The position numbers and the translations under genes are program-made. From Myxococcota bacterium (GTDB lineage: Bacteria > Myxococcota_A > UBA796), in assembly GCA_029251165.1 (NCBI GenBank), contig JAQXDW010000054.1, positions 62,001 to 126,000 on the forward strand: a DNA stretch of 64,000 nucleotides. Reading direction: 5' to 3'. This document shows, piece by piece, positions 24,310-34,701 of this stretch. The notes below the pieces were generated by a model. The model was not told the DNA's origin. It made no database searches and saw nothing but the letters and a program-made list of their open reading frames with translations. Each line of letters begins with the position of its first letter. Within the stretch, counting starts at the first letter, position 1.

Positions 24310-26298
24310 GTGACCATGCGGCGAACCACCAAGACCGCCCGGCTGCGGCGTCAAGCTTCCTACTGGGCGTTCTCCCTGGCGCTGCTGACCATTGCCATCT
24401 TCGCGATCCAGCGCACGCTCATGCTCCGACAGGAGATGGCAGACGAGGACGCCCGGCAGACCAAGCGCACCATGCGTGCGGTGATGGACTTCTGGGAGAA
24501 AGAGACCTTCCGACAGGCTGACGTCTGGATCCGTGAGCTGGCCCAGACATCGGACATCCCTGCTGCCGAGCGCCGCACCCGGAAGAACGTCACCTGGTTT
24601 GATGCGTACTACATCTGGACACCTGGAGGTGGCGGCGGTCGCATGGAGTACCCGGCGCGGACTCCGGTCGAGGATCCGGCGCGGTTGATGTACTACCCCT
24701 GCCTCGTGCAGGCGGATCGCATCGCTCGGCACGCCCGCCGCATCGTCGCTGCTGAAGCCTTTCGGGCCTGCCGAGACAGCCCGCCGATCTTTCACCTATA
24801 CGCATCCTCCCGGGCCGCCTCGCTGCTGCTCCAGGAGGGCCGCCCCGCGGATGCCTGGAGCGCCCTCAATGAGGTCGCCGTTCCCCTGTTCCTGCCGCTG
24901 CATGAGGCCGCAGCGCAGGGGCTCTCTCCCGAGCGAATGGTCGTTCGTCGAATCCAGGGTTCACAGGCTCAGGCCGGACTGGGGCAGCCCGATCGTCAGC
25001 GCGAGATCCTCCTGGCGACCGCGAGAGAGATCGCTGACATGGACGCTCCGCAGCTCGAGGAGCTGCTCTCGTTCACCCAATACACCATCCCCGGTGAGCT
25101 TCGTCGCTCTGGACAGACCAGCGGCCTCTCCAGCCTCGCCCCCTGGCTGGAGCGCGCAGAGAGAAGGATGGCCGCTTACGAAGAGGTCACCCAGCGCCTC
25201 ATCACCCGCCCTCCGACAGACACCCTTCAGATCGCCTCTGATCCCTACGGAGACAACCGCTTCCTTCTTCTCTATGGCCCGGTGGCTGGTGGTCGAATGA
25301 TGGCGGCGATCCAGGTTGATCCCGAGACGCTGCTCGACAAGCTCGCCGAGGTGACCGGCGAGCCGGACTGGGTCATTCTCGACGCCGAGGGCGATCCCAT
25401 CGATCCAAACAGCAGCGTAACAGCGGCAGACATCTGGGTGAAAGAGCCCTTCGGGAAACTATTTCCGCACCTCCGGGCCGGACGCCTCCACGGCGAGCCC
25501 CTCACCCGCAAGGCCCGACTGATCTGGGCCGTCTCGCAGATCGCACCGATCATCCTGGTGCTCATCCTCGGGTGGCTGGCGATCGCCTCTCGGGTGCGCG
25601 CGGAGCATCGTCGGGAGGAGCTGTACCAGCGACAGCAGGACTTCATTGCCCGGGTCACCCACGAGCTGAAGACCCCGCTCGCTGGAATTCGCCTGATGGC
25701 TGAGACGCTGGAGATGGGCGCGGTCGAGGACCCTGACCAGCGGGCCACCTTCCTCGGTCGCATTCTCCACGAGGCCGACCGCCTCGGTGCGCGCATCGAC
25801 GAGGTCCTCCGGGTCGCACGCCAGTCCACGCCTCCCCAGAAGCGCCCCCTCTCTCCCCGCAAGCTCGCCGAGCAGATTGCTGAGGAGTGGACCATCCGGT
25901 TCACCGAAGCCAGCGCAGAGCTGACCCTCGATCTCACCGACGTCGCAGAACTGGAAGCAGACGAGGAGCTGCTGGTCGATGCCCTGAACAATCTCCTGTC
26001 CAACGCCCTGAAGTACCGCTGTGAGGATCGCGCTCACCGCTGCATCCTCCGGCTCTACACAGAAGGCACAGAGACCGTGTTCGAGGTGATCGACAACGGA
26101 CTGGGGGTGCCGACTGGAATGCGCAAGACGATCTTCGAGCGGTTCGCCCGGGTCGAAGGAGACGGCCGCGGCAAGGCTGGAGGACACGGCCTCGGGCTGT
26201 CGTTTGTCGCGGAGACCGCCACCGCACACGGCGGCAGCATCGAGTGCAGCGAAGGCATCGACGGCGGCGCCCGGTTTACGCTCAGGCTGCGTGGATGA
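24310..26298 (+). CDS. Two-component sensor histidine kinase, membrane-bound
   Basis: 662 aa. A first membrane helix (about residues 17-35), a long extracytoplasmic sensor region of roughly 365 residues, a second helix (about 402-424), then HisKA with DFIARVTHELKTPLAGIRL, where His451 is the likely phosphorylation site. HATPase boxes: NLLSNALKY, DNGLGVP, and GHGLGLSFVAETATAHGG. All catalytic boxes are intact. It starts at GTG 24310 or ATG 24316; neither has a strong ribosome site. It is followed 76 nt later by its probable partner regulator. The signal is unknown; the sensor has no recognised PAS or HAMP domain. Confidence 0.93.
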   Translation: MTMRRTTKTARLRRQASYWAFSLALLTIAIFAIQRTLMLRQEMADEDARQTKRTMRAVMDFWEKETFRQADVWIRELAQTSDIPAAERRTRKNVTWFDAYYIWTPGGGGGRMEYPARTPVEDPARLMYYPCLVQADRIARHARRIVAAEAFRACRDSPPIFHLYASSRAASLLLQEGRPADAWSALNEVAVPLFLPLHEAAAQGLSPERMVVRRIQGSQAQAGLGQPDRQREILLATAREIADMDAPQLEELLSFTQYTIPGELRRSGQTSGLSSLAPWLERAERRMAAYEEVTQRLITRPPTDTLQIASDPYGDNRFLLLYGPVAGGRMMAAIQVDPETLLDKLAEVTGEPDWVILDAEGDPIDPNSSVTAADIWVKEPFGKLFPHLRAGRLHGEPLTRKARLIWAVSQIAPIILVLILGWLAIASRVRAEHRREELYQRQQDFIARVTHELKTPLAGIRLMAETLEMGAVEDPDQRATFLGRILHEADRLGARIDEVLRVARQSTPPQKRPLSPRKLAEQIAEEWTIRFTEASAELTLDLTDVAELEADEELLVDALNNLLSNALKYRCEDRAHRCILRLYTEGTETVFEVIDNGLGVPTGMRKTIFERFARVEGDGRGKAGGHGLGLSFVAETATAHGGSIECSEGIDGGARFTLRLRG

Positions 26299-26374
26299 TT
26301 GTCACTGTTCTTCACCAGTACAATAATCCGGTCCTGTTGTGGTCTGATGATCACACGAATCTCTTGGAGGCCCC

Positions 26375-27058
26375 ATGTCCGAACCGTCCGCCCAACTCCT
26401 GCTCGTTGAAGACGACGAGACCATCGCGTTTGGACTCGTCCATGCGCTCCAGCGGGACGGTCACCAGGTGGTCCACTTTGACAACGGTGAGGAGGCCCTG
26501 GATTCTTTAGAGCGAGGTCTACCAGACATCGCGATCTTGGACCTCATGCTCCCCGGAATCTCAGGCCTGGAGGTCCTCCGCGCCATCAAGGAGCGCGACC
26601 CACGCACCCCAGTAATTCTCCTGACCGCTCGCAGCTCAGAGTCGGATCGCGTCGAAGGGCTCGACAGCGGCGCAGACGACTACATCACCAAGCCGTTCTC
26701 GCTGAAGGTGCTGATGGCGAAGGTTCGGGCCTGGGTTCGGCGTACCCAGGCGAGGCCAGGAGAGATCCGGTTTGGGGATGTCGAGGCAGACCTGCGCAAG
26801 CGCGTCATCCGTCGCAGCGGTGAGGAGATCCGCCTGACCACCCACGAGGCCGCGGTGCTGTCGTATCTCATCGACAACAAGGGCCGACCGGTCCCACGAG
26901 AGGAGCTGCTGGAGAAGGTCTGGGGATACTCACCGACGATGCAGACCCGGACGGTGGACAACCAGATCCTAAAGCTGCGGAAGAAGGTCGAGGAGAACCC
27001 ATCGGATCCCCGCCACATCCTGACCATCCATGGCATCGGATACCGGTTCGAGAGCTGA
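26375..27058 (+). CDS. OmpR/PhoB-family response regulator
   Basis: 227 aa. Receiver domain (residues 7-120) with acidic pocket Glu12-Asp13-Asp14, phosphoacceptor Asp56 in AILDLMLPG, Thr84 and Lys106 (ITKPFS) all present. The C-terminal winged helix (about 128-226) has the usual LTTHEAAVLSYL and TVDNQILKLRKKVE ... HILTIHGIGYRF pattern. GGAG lies 8 nt before the ATG. It forms a two-component pair with the preceding kinase. Confidence 0.95.
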   Translation: MSEPSAQLLLVEDDETIAFGLVHALQRDGHQVVHFDNGEEALDSLERGLPDIAILDLMLPGISGLEVLRAIKERDPRTPVILLTARSSESDRVEGLDSGADDYITKPFSLKVLMAKVRAWVRRTQARPGEIRFGDVEADLRKRVIRRSGEEIRLTTHEAAVLSYLIDNKGRPVPREELLEKVWGYSPTMQTRTVDNQILKLRKKVEENPSDPRHILTIHGIGYRFES

Positions 27059-27120
27059 GACGACGCTCCTGGAGCGCACGAAGCACCCCAGGTTGGCCGT
27101 CGCAGACCGGCCGTCCTCAG

Positions 27121-27867
27121 CTACATCGGCAGCTCACCGCCATCCAGCGTGAGGTTCTGCCCGTTGATTCCCCGGGCCTGCTCTCCAGCAAGCCAGAAGA
27201 CCATGTCTGCGACCTCCTCTGGAGAGAACAGCCGCCCCTGCGGGGAGCGCGCCTTGAAGCCATCCAGCAGCTCCTCAGCAGTGGCATCCGTGCGCTCTGC
27301 AATGCCGTTGACGATCGCGGTCGTCATCGGGCTGTCGACGAAACCGGGGCAGATGGCGTTGACTGTGACGCCCTTGTCGCCGACCTCAGCGGCGAGCGCG
27401 CGCGTGAAGCCGATGAGGCCATGCTTGGAGGCACAGTATGCGGCCAGGTTCTCGAAGCCCTTGAGGCCCGCAGTGCTGGAGATGTTGACGATGCGACCGC
27501 GGCCACGGTTGATCATGCCCGGGAGGACCTTCAAGGCGCAGAGAAAGGAGCCGGTCAGGTTGATCTTGAGGTGCTCTTCCCAGACCCGGACATCTGTCTC
27601 AAGAACCTCAGAGGGGCGAACGACCGCGGCGTTGTTGACCAAGACGTCCACCGGCCCTGCAGCCATGAAGGCCGCTTCAACGCTGGCGGGGTCGCCCACA
27701 TCGATGCGGACGGCGTAGGCACGGATCTCATCCGCAAGCCGATCGATGTCACCACGGGAGCGCGCCATAACGGTCACCCGGTAGCCCTCGGACTTGAACT
27801 TCCGAGCGACCGCGGCGCCGATGCCACGCCCTCCGCCGGTAATCACTGCGTGGGGAGCTTTGGGCAT
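27121..27867 (-). CDS. Short-chain dehydrogenase/reductase
   Basis: 248-aa classical SDR. NAD(P)-binding TGGGRGIG near residue 10, NNAA, catalytic Ser in ISSTAG, YCASK with the Tyr-x3-Lys pair, and PGFVDSPM. The C-terminus GINGQNLTLDGG is typical of 3-oxoacyl-ACP or 3-hydroxybutyrate-type reductases; the substrate cannot be decided. It lies 66 nt downstream of a flavin reductase gene on the same strand. Confidence 0.92.
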   Translation of the reverse strand: MPKAPHAVITGGGRGIGAAVARKFKSEGYRVTVMARSRGDIDRLADEIRAYAVRIDVGDPASVEAAFMAAGPVDVLVNNAAVVRPSEVLETDVRVWEEHLKINLTGSFLCALKVLPGMINRGRGRIVNISSTAGLKGFENLAAYCASKHGLIGFTRALAAEVGDKGVTVNAICPGFVDSPMTTAIVNGIAERTDATAEELLDGFKARSPQGRLFSPEEVADMVFWLAGEQARGINGQNLTLDGGELPM

Positions 27868-27933
27868 TTCAACCTCTATTTTTCGAGAGCTTCTATCTGA
27901 GGAGACACGTCGAGGATCGATACGGAGAGAGGC

Positions 27934-28458
27934 TTAGAGAGCCTCACCAGCCGCGCGATACTTTCCTGCGAAGTAGAGCAGCGGACGAAGTTCGTCGCGT
28001 GCTCCGTGCAGGGATGCGCCCTGAACTTCGCCAATAAAGATGGTGTGGTCACCGGCATCATGTGCCGCGAACCGGGTGCAGTCGAGCCAGGCCATCGCGC
28101 CAGGCAGGAGGGGCGCACCGCTCACCTCACCTCGGGGAAGCGGCTCCGATCCTGCGAGGTCATCGAAGTGATCCTGAGGCTTGTCGCCCCAGCCGCCATA
28201 CCGATTGGAGAGCTCCTTCTGGTCTGCAGACAGGATGCTGACCCCGAAGCCGGTCGCGCTCTGGAGCAGACCGTGGGTGTGGTTGCCCTTCTTGACGCAG
28301 ATCTGAATGAGCGGCGGGTTGAGCGAGACCGAGCAGAACGCGCTCGCAGTCATGCCGTAGTCGCCGCCTTCTTCGCCGGATGTGTGGACGGTCACGACCG
28401 TCACGCCGGAGGCAAACCGACCAAGCGCGCCTTTGAAAGTCTGTGGATCGACTGACAT
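27934..28458 (-). CDS. Flavin reductase (HpaC/RutF-like, FMN-binding split barrel)
   Basis: 174 aa. Family features: [17 protein letters not shown] at the N-terminus, [21 protein letters not shown] for flavin binding, and [14 protein letters not shown] near the end. Such enzymes supply reduced flavin to monooxygenases, but no monooxygenase is adjacent. The start is taken as the ATG at 28458; a GTG three codons earlier (28467) is equally open. Transcribed divergently from icmF. Confidence 0.87.
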   Translation of the reverse strand: MSVDPQTFKGALGRFASGVTVVTVHTSGEEGGDYGMTASAFCSVSLNPPLIQICVKKGNHTHGLLQSATGFGVSILSADQKELSNRYGGWGDKPQDHFDDLAGSEPLPRGEVSGAPLLPGAMAWLDCTRFAAHDAGDHTIFIGEVQGASLHGARDELRPLLYFAGKYRAAGEAL

Positions 28459-28571
28459 CTCAATCACCGGAGTCTAACTGTGGAGCACCACACTTAACAC
28501 CGCTTGTCTGTTGGTGCCGGATCCAACATCCTGACGTCCACACAGTCGGGACATTGGTTAAGAGCCTGGGC

Positions 28572-31500
28572 ATGGCCACTGAGCGATACCAACCGACCAA
28601 CAAACTCCGCATCGTCACCGCCGCCTCGCTGTTTGACGGTCACGATGCCGCGATCAACATCATGCGACGGCTGATCCAAGCGGGAGGGGCCGAGGTCATC
28701 CACCTCGGGCACAACCGCTCCGTCGCTGACATCGTCGCCACTGCCATCCAGGAAGATGCCCACGCCATCGCAGTGAGCAGCTACCAGGGCGGTCACAATG
28801 AGTACTTCCGCTACATGGTGGATCTGCTGCGCGAGCGTGGCGCGGGGCATATCAAGGTCTTCGCTGGCGGCGGCGGCGTGATCGTGCCCGAAGAGGTTCG
28901 CCAGCTTGAGTCCTACGGAGTCGAGCGGGTCTACTCACCCGAGGACGGTCGGCGGCTGGGACTGCTCGGCATGATCGACGATCTGATGAAGCGGTCGGAC
29001 TACGATCTCCTCTCCGGCCCTCCCCCAGCAGCCGACGACATCACCCTCAGCAACAGCCCGGCGATCAGCCGCGCCATCTCCATGGCAGAGGCCACCGGCA
29101 CGCTCTCGTTGCCTCCGAGCAGCGCCAGCGCAGCACCGGTCGTCGGCATCACCGGGACTGGCGGTGCGGGCAAGTCCTCGCTGACCGATGAGCTGGTCCG
29201 CCGCTACCTGGCGGACTTTCCTGAGGACAACGTCGCGGTTCTCTCCATCGATCCCACCCGGCGGCGGACCGGCGGTGCGCTGCTCGGCGATCGCATCCGC
29301 ATGAACACCGCCCGCTCGCCGCGCTGCTTTATGCGCTCCCTGGCCACACGCACCAGCGGCGGCGAGCTGTCGGCAGCCATCGGAGATGCCGTCTCGGTCT
29401 GCAAGGCCGCCGGCTTCAGCCTCATCATCGTCGAGACCTCCGGCATCGGCCAGGGCAGCTCCGCGATCATCGAGGTCTCCGACACCCACCTCTACGTGAT
29501 GACGCCTGAGTTCGGGGCCCCCAGCCAGCTCGAGAAGATCGACATGCTGGACTACGCCGACCTCGTCGTCCTCAACAAGTTCGATCGATGGGGGGCAGAG
29601 GATGCGCTGCGGGATGTGCGCAAGCAGGTCCGCCGCAACGCCGAGCGGTTCCACGACGCCGATGAGTCCCTCCCGGTGTTCGGCACCATCGCCTCGCAGT
29701 TCAATGATCCGGGCGTCAATGCTGCCTATCTCTACCTGCTGAGCTGCCTCGCGGCACAGGGCGAGCGCACGTACCCCTCGCAGCTCACCGCGCCGGAGAG
29801 CCGGGCCACGCCCGCCCGTCGGCAGATCATCCCGTCCAGTCGAATCCACTACCTCGGTGAGATCGCCCGGACGGTCCGGGACTACCACGCCGAGGCCGAG
29901 CAGCAGGGCACCATCGCCCGCCGCATCTCTCACCTCCGCGCGGCCGCCACAGAGCTTCCCGACGGCGCTCTCTCTGCTGCGCTCATCAGCAAGGCCGCGG
30001 AGCTGGAGGAGGGCCTCAGCCACGCCAACCAGCGCGCCCTGTCCGGCTGGGATGCGCTCATCGCCCGCTACAAGGCCGATGAGTTCGTCTACTCCGTTCG
30101 TGGCCGAGAGATTCGCCAGCCGCTGCACTCCGAGAGCCTCTCCCGCCTCAAGATCCCCCGGGTCGCGACCCCAAAGCTGACGGATCCCGGCGACCGGCTT
30201 CGGTGGCTGTATCGAGAGAACTTCCCCGGCGGCTTCCCCTACACCGCCGGCGTCTTCCCGCTCAAGCGCCGCGGCGAGGAGCCCAAGCGCATGTTCGCCG
30301 GAGAAGGAGGCCCTGGTCAGACCAACGCCCGGTTTCACTTCCTGTGCAAGGGCGAGGATGTCCACCGCCTGTCCACCGCCTTCGACTCGGTGACCCTCTA
30401 CGGTGAGGATCCCGACAAGCGGCCCGACATCTTCGGCAAGATCGGCAATTCCGGGGTCTCCATCGCGACGCTGGACGACATGGGCGTGCTCTACAGCGGC
30501 TTTGACCTCTGCGCGAAGACCACCTCGGTCTCGATGACCATCAACGGCCCCGCGCCGATCATCCTGGCGATGTTCCTCAACACCGCCGTCGATCAGCAGG
30601 TCGATGTGTTCACCGCTGCCGAGGGGCGTGCCCCCTCCCCGGAGGAGCACGCTGACATCCAGGACCGCGCGCTGAAGGTCGTCCGCGGCACGGTACAGGC
30701 CGACATCCTCAAGGAAGACCAGGCCCAGAACACCTGCATCTTCTCGATGGACTTCGCCATGCGGATGATGGGTGACATCCAGCAGTACTTCATCGATAGA
30801 GAAGTTCGAAACTACTACTCCGTCTCGATCAGCGGATACCACATCGCAGAGGCTGGCGCGAACCCGATCTCACAGCTCGCCTTCACGCTCTCCAACGGCT
30901 TCACCCTCGTCGAGTACTATCGCTCGCGGGGAATGGACATCGACGCCTTCGCGCCAAACCTGTCGTTCTTCTTCTCCAACGGGATGGATCCGGAGTACAC
31001 CGTCATCGGTCGGGTCGCCCGTCGGATCTGGGCGGTGGCCATGGACCGGCTGTATGGCGGCAACTCCCGCAGCCAGAAGCTGAAGTACCACATCCAGACC
31101 TCCGGCCGCTCGCTCCACGCCCGCGAGATCCAGTTCAACGACATCCGCACCACCCTCCAGGCACTCCTGGCGCTTCAGGACAATTGCAATTCCCTGCACA
31201 CCAATGCCTACGATGAGGCGATCACAACCCCGACCGAAGAGAGCGTGCGCCGGGCGATGGCGATCCAGAAGATCATCAACGCCGAGTTTGGGCTGGCAAA
31301 GAACGAGAACCCGCTTCAGGGTTCCCACATCGTCGACGAGCTGACCGATCTCGTCGAAGAGGCAGTGCTTGCAGAGTTCGAGGCCCTCGACCGCCGTGGT
31401 GGCGTGCTCGGTGCAATGGAGACGATGTACCAGCGCGGTCAGATCCAAGAAGAGAGCTTGTACTACGAGCGCCTCAAGCACGACGGCGGGCTGCCGCTGA

Positions 31501-31793
31501 TCGGCATCAACACCTTCATCGATCCCGCCACGCTGGCGGAGGACTACGAGCAGCCCGATGTCGAGCTCCGGCGCTCCACGGACGACGAGAAGGACGAGCA
31601 GATTCGCCGTCTGCATGCATTTCAATCTCGCCACGCGGATCAGACCGCTCAAGCGCTCGAGCAGCTCAAGGCAGTTGCCCTTGCTGGCGGGAACATCTTC
31701 GCGGAGCTGATGACGACGGTTCGGGTTGCCAGCCTGGGTCAGATCACCCGCGCGCTGTATGAAGTCGGCGGCGAGTATCGTCGCAACCTGTAG
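28572..31793 (+). CDS. icmF: Fused isobutyryl-CoA mutase with G-protein chaperone domain
   Basis: 1073 aa, matching IcmF length. Domain order: adenosylcobalamin-binding domain with [14 protein letters not shown] (residues 13-27; DxH cobalt-ligand motif); MeaI-like GTPase with P-loop [13 protein letters not shown] (about 192-204) and LNKFDRW; linker; large mutase barrel with [15 protein letters not shown] and [20 protein letters not shown]. It interconverts isobutyryl-CoA and n-butyryl-CoA (some members act on pivalyl-CoA) and reloads its own cofactor through the GTPase. No cobalamin riboswitch was seen in the 100-nt leader. The pseudokinase gene follows 12 nt downstream. Confidence 0.95.
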   Translation: MATERYQPTNKLRIVTAASLFDGHDAAINIMRRLIQAGGAEVIHLGHNRSVADIVATAIQEDAHAIAVSSYQGGHNEYFRYMVDLLRERGAGHIKVFAGGGGVIVPEEVRQLESYGVERVYSPEDGRRLGLLGMIDDLMKRSDYDLLSGPPPAADDITLSNSPAISRAISMAEATGTLSLPPSSASAAPVVGITGTGGAGKSSLTDELVRRYLADFPEDNVAVLSIDPTRRRTGGALLGDRIRMNTARSPRCFMRSLATRTSGGELSAAIGDAVSVCKAAGFSLIIVETSGIGQGSSAIIEVSDTHLYVMTPEFGAPSQLEKIDMLDYADLVVLNKFDRWGAEDALRDVRKQVRRNAERFHDADESLPVFGTIASQFNDPGVNAAYLYLLSCLAAQGERTYPSQLTAPESRATPARRQIIPSSRIHYLGEIARTVRDYHAEAEQQGTIARRISHLRAAATELPDGALSAALISKAAELEEGLSHANQRALSGWDALIARYKADEFVYSVRGREIRQPLHSESLSRLKIPRVATPKLTDPGDRLRWLYRENFPGGFPYTAGVFPLKRRGEEPKRMFAGEGGPGQTNARFHFLCKGEDVHRLSTAFDSVTLYGEDPDKRPDIFGKIGNSGVSIATLDDMGVLYSGFDLCAKTTSVSMTINGPAPIILAMFLNTAVDQQVDVFTAAEGRAPSPEEHADIQDRALKVVRGTVQADILKEDQAQNTCIFSMDFAMRMMGDIQQYFIDREVRNYYSVSISGYHIAEAGANPISQLAFTLSNGFTLVEYYRSRGMDIDAFAPNLSFFFSNGMDPEYTVIGRVARRIWAVAMDRLYGGNSRSQKLKYHIQTSGRSLHAREIQFNDIRTTLQALLALQDNCNSLHTNAYDEAITTPTEESVRRAMAIQKIINAEFGLAKNENPLQGSHIVDELTDLVEEAVLAEFEALDRRGGVLGAMETMYQRGQIQEESLYYERLKHDGGLPLIGINTFIDPATLAEDYEQPDVELRRSTDDEKDEQIRRLHAFQSRHADQTAQALEQLKAVALAGGNIFAELMTTVRVASLGQITRALYEVGGEYRRNL

Positions 31794-31805
31794 GATTTAC
31801 CCACT

Positions 31806-33224
31806 ATGTCGGGACTGGGACATCGGATCGGCCCCTTTGAGCTGATCGAACGCGTCGCTTCAGGTCGGCGGACCTCGCTCTTTCGGGCGCTGCGTCCGGA
31901 CAGCTCTCGTGCACCGCGAGAGGTCGCCGTTCGCATGGCGGACGATCCAGACGACGCAGAGACCACAGCGCAGATCGCAGCGGAATACCACGTCCTGCGG
32001 GAATGCACCGATCCCCGCATCCCGAAGGTCCATGGCTACTACGCTGGGCAGGCTGCCCTGGCGATGAGCTGGATCAAGGGCGTGAGCCTGACCGATGTCA
32101 TCGTCGCAGCACGAGATGGCCTCATCGGACTCGATGTCCCCACCATCGCGGACATCCTCATCGAGATCGCCACCGCCCTCCGTCACGCCCACAGTGTTCA
32201 CAACCTCGGCCACCCCATCGTCCACGGCCACCTCGGCAGCCAGCGGGTGATGCTGACGGAAGAGGGCGAGATCGTCGTGCTCGGACTCGGCGCCTCGCCC
32301 CGGGGCTCCCACTGCGGCTACCTCGCCCCCGAGCAGGCCTCCGGTGCGTTCCAGGACTGGCGCTCCGATCAGTGGGCGCTGGGGGCGATCGGCATCGAGC
32401 TGCTGCTCGGCCAGCGCCTGTATGAAGGAACCGACGAGCCAGACAAAGCCGCCATCATTGGCGATGTCCGTCCGTGGCTGAAGGCCGTCGCTCCGGTCTC
32501 GTCCGAGCTGCTTCTGCCCATCCGGCGCACCCTCGCGACCGCCTCGGGCAACCGCTACCAAGAAGAGAGCGGGCTCATCCGGGATCTGCTCGCGGCCCGG
32601 CGAACCATTGAGGGACTCGGACACCGACGCGCCATCGCCCGAAACGTCATGGCGATGCAGCATCGCCTCTCTCAGCAGCGCCCAGCCGTCGCCCCCATCC
32701 AGCCTCGGGTCGACCGCACGGCGACCGTCAGCACTCCGGCCCCGGTCCCGCCGCCGACCACACCGCCGCGCCAGCATCGTCGACGCACTCCGGTCGTCCT
32801 CTCTCCTCCGCAGCCCACGCCAGAGCCGACCCGTGAGGTCTGGGAGAAGCCAGGCTGGCTGAATCCGTCGAGCAACTCGGCGCGACCGGTCCCAGTCCAG
32901 CCCGTCGAGGTTCCCGATCTGCCGCACCCAATCGGGGTCAACCCGACCCTGACCCCAGAAGACGAGGGCCTGGAGTACACCGCTCCCCTCACCGATCCGA
33001 CCATCCTGGAGCCCACTGAGGCCCTGGAGTCCGTTGAGGAATTAGAGGCGACCGAGTTCTACACCGAGGCTGATGTGCCCTACGACTTTCCTTCGGATGC
33101 GGACGACTCTCCAATGTCTGTGCTGCTGTCCACGCTGCAGCCCTCGGAGATCGTCGGAATGGTGCTGGGCCTTTTGTTCTCAGTGCTGGGCATCATCTAC
33201 CTGTTCACCCGGCTGTGGATCTGA
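31806..33224 (+). CDS. Transmembrane protein pseudokinase (PknB-like fold, catalytic residues lost)
   Basis: 472 aa. The N-terminal 270 residues follow the protein-kinase layout: GPFELIERVASGRRTSLFRA at the glycine-loop position, then AEYHVLREC, GYLAPEQASG (APE motif) and WRSDQWALG. The three catalytic positions are altered. The VAIK lysine is Arg (VAVRMAD), HRD is HGH in VHGHLGSQRV, and DFG is LGL in VVLGLGAS. A Pro-rich linker of about 110 residues leads to a single C-terminal helix (IVGMVLGLLFSVLGIIYLF). ATP-dependent phosphotransfer is unlikely; a scaffold or sensor role is inferred. It sits between icmF and an MBL hydrolase in one transcription unit. Confidence 0.85.
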   Translation: MSGLGHRIGPFELIERVASGRRTSLFRALRPDSSRAPREVAVRMADDPDDAETTAQIAAEYHVLRECTDPRIPKVHGYYAGQAALAMSWIKGVSLTDVIVAARDGLIGLDVPTIADILIEIATALRHAHSVHNLGHPIVHGHLGSQRVMLTEEGEIVVLGLGASPRGSHCGYLAPEQASGAFQDWRSDQWALGAIGIELLLGQRLYEGTDEPDKAAIIGDVRPWLKAVAPVSSELLLPIRRTLATASGNRYQEESGLIRDLLAARRTIEGLGHRRAIARNVMAMQHRLSQQRPAVAPIQPRVDRTATVSTPAPVPPPTTPPRQHRRRTPVVLSPPQPTPEPTREVWEKPGWLNPSSNSARPVPVQPVEVPDLPHPIGVNPTLTPEDEGLEYTAPLTDPTILEPTEALESVEELEATEFYTEADVPYDFPSDADDSPMSVLLSTLQPSEIVGMVLGLLFSVLGIIYLFTRLWI

Positions 33225-34033
33225 TGGCACCGCGCGCGCTGGCCCCCGGGCTGTCGGTCGTCCCGGTCCGCTCTCCGACCCTTCCCCCCGCGACCCACAC
33301 CAACGCCTGGCTGCTCGGCAGAGAGTCCGTCGTGGTCATCGATCCGGCCGGGGTCTGGTCTGAACCACAGGAGCACCTCGCAGAGGCGCTCCGCGGCCTG
33401 TCGGTCGACGCCATCTTCCTGACTCACCACCACCCCGACCACATCGGCGGTGCTGAGGACCTCCAGAGACGTACCGGCGCGCCCATTCTCGCGCACGCCC
33501 ACACTGCCGCGCAGGTTGACTTCACCGTCGATCAGCTCCTCGGTGAGGGCGACGTGGTCCAGACCGATGCAGGAGACTGGTCGGTCCTTCACACCCCGGG
33601 CCATGCGCGCGGTCACCTCTGTCTGCTCGGCCCCGGCGGCCACCTCGTCGCTGGAGACATGGTCGCCGGAGAGGGAACCATCGTGCTCGACCCTCCGGAG
33701 GGCAACCTCGGTGACTACATCACCAGCCTCGAGCGACTTCGCGCCCTGGGCACCACCGCGCTGCTGCCAGCGCACGGTCCAGAGCTGACCGATCCGTCTG
33801 CCCTGCTGACCCACTACATCAACCACCGGCACAGCCGCACGAGGCAGGTCCAGGCCGCGCTACAGCAGCTCAGCCGACCAGCAGAGCCGCTGGCGCTGGT
33901 GCCGATCATCTATCCAGACATCCCGGTCTTCATCCATCCCATTGCTGCGCGACAGGTGCTCTGTCACCTACAGTGGCTTCAGGAACAGGGCACGGTCACC
34001 CACTCACCAGCCGGGTTTACGCTGTCGACATGA
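33224..34033 (+). CDS. MBL-fold metallohydrolase (LACTB2/glyoxalase II-like)
   Basis: 269 aa. The metallo-beta-lactamase zinc motif LTHHHPDHIGG is complete, with later ligands HTPGHARGHL, AGDMV and PAHG. A C-terminal winged-helix-like segment (RQVLCHLQWLQEQGTV) resembles the LACTB2 subgroup. It starts at an ATG sharing bases with the pseudokinase stop (TGATG). The substrate is unknown; thioesters and RNA are known substrates of relatives. Confidence 0.88.
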   Translation: MAPRALAPGLSVVPVRSPTLPPATHTNAWLLGRESVVVIDPAGVWSEPQEHLAEALRGLSVDAIFLTHHHPDHIGGAEDLQRRTGAPILAHAHTAAQVDFTVDQLLGEGDVVQTDAGDWSVLHTPGHARGHLCLLGPGGHLVAGDMVAGEGTIVLDPPEGNLGDYITSLERLRALGTTALLPAHGPELTDPSALLTHYINHRHSRTRQVQAALQQLSRPAEPLALVPIIYPDIPVFIHPIAARQVLCHLQWLQEQGTVTHSPAGFTLST

Positions 34034-34668
34034 GGCTGCTCATCACAGGAACCGACACCGAGGTCGGCAAGAGCGTGATCACCGCCGCGCTCGCCTCCGC
34101 CATCCCTGGCTGCACCGCGGTAAAGCCCCTCGCCAGCGGGAGCCTGCCCCCCGGCGAAGACGCCACCCTCATCGCCGAGGCTGCCGGACATCCCCCGCAG
34201 GTGCGCTACTGCGCCCCCATCCCCGCCTCGCCAGACCGAGCGATGCACGAAGCAGGCATGTACCTGGACTGGTCGGACCTGCTCTCCTGGATTCGGGGCT
34301 TCCCTGCGCCGCTGCTGGTAGAGGGCGTCGGCGGCTTTGCGGTGCCGCTGGACCGCGCCCACCGCGTCAGCGATCTTGCCGTCGAGCTGGGCTACCCGGT
34401 CCTCATCGTCGCGGCGAACCGGCTGGGCGTCCTCAGCCACACCCTGCTCACTGCAGAGGCCATCTTCTCTCGGGGCCTCACCCTCGCCGGAGTGGTCCTC
34501 AACACCGTGCCGGGCGGCGCTCCAGAGCCCCTGTCACACTGGAACCTCTCCGATCTTCGGCGCGAGCTGCCTGTTCCGGTCGTCTCGTTTCCAATGGTCA
34601 CCACGGCCCAAGAGCGGCGAGACGCTGGCGCAGAACTGCACGCTGCGCTGTTTCCACCACAAAAGTAG
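34030..34668 (+). CDS. bioD: ATP-dependent dethiobiotin synthetase
   Basis: 212 aa. Closes the ureido ring of dethiobiotin from 7,8-diaminopelargonate, CO2 and ATP. P-loop ITGTDTEVGKSVI at the N-terminus, KPLASG with the carbamate lysine, and VEGVGGFAVPL are family marks. The start ATG overlaps the MBL gene stop as ATGA. No other biotin genes are in the window. Last gene of the icmF unit; a biotin-carboxylase-like gene lies on the other strand at 39.6-40.9 kb. Confidence 0.93.
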   Translation: MRLLITGTDTEVGKSVITAALASAIPGCTAVKPLASGSLPPGEDATLIAEAAGHPPQVRYCAPIPASPDRAMHEAGMYLDWSDLLSWIRGFPAPLLVEGVGGFAVPLDRAHRVSDLAVELGYPVLIVAANRLGVLSHTLLTAEAIFSRGLTLAGVVLNTVPGGAPEPLSHWNLSDLRRELPVPVVSFPMVTTAQERRDAGAELHAALFPPQK

Positions 34669-34701
34669 GCACGCGGGCAGCCCCCTAAAGGCGGCGGAAC
34701 T

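Noticed and set aside
26299-26326. TTGTCA ... TACAAT promoter before the response regulator
   Set aside because: Spacing is only 14 nt, and the gene probably shares the upstream kinase transcript.
28468-28571. Possible cobalamin riboswitch before icmF
   Set aside because: The divergent region has small inverted repeats but no B12-box-like sequence and is too short for the element.
28935-30842. 635-codon open frame opposite icmF (minus strand)
   Set aside because: Antisense shadow of icmF with low-complexity Gly/Val/Asp composition and no start site.
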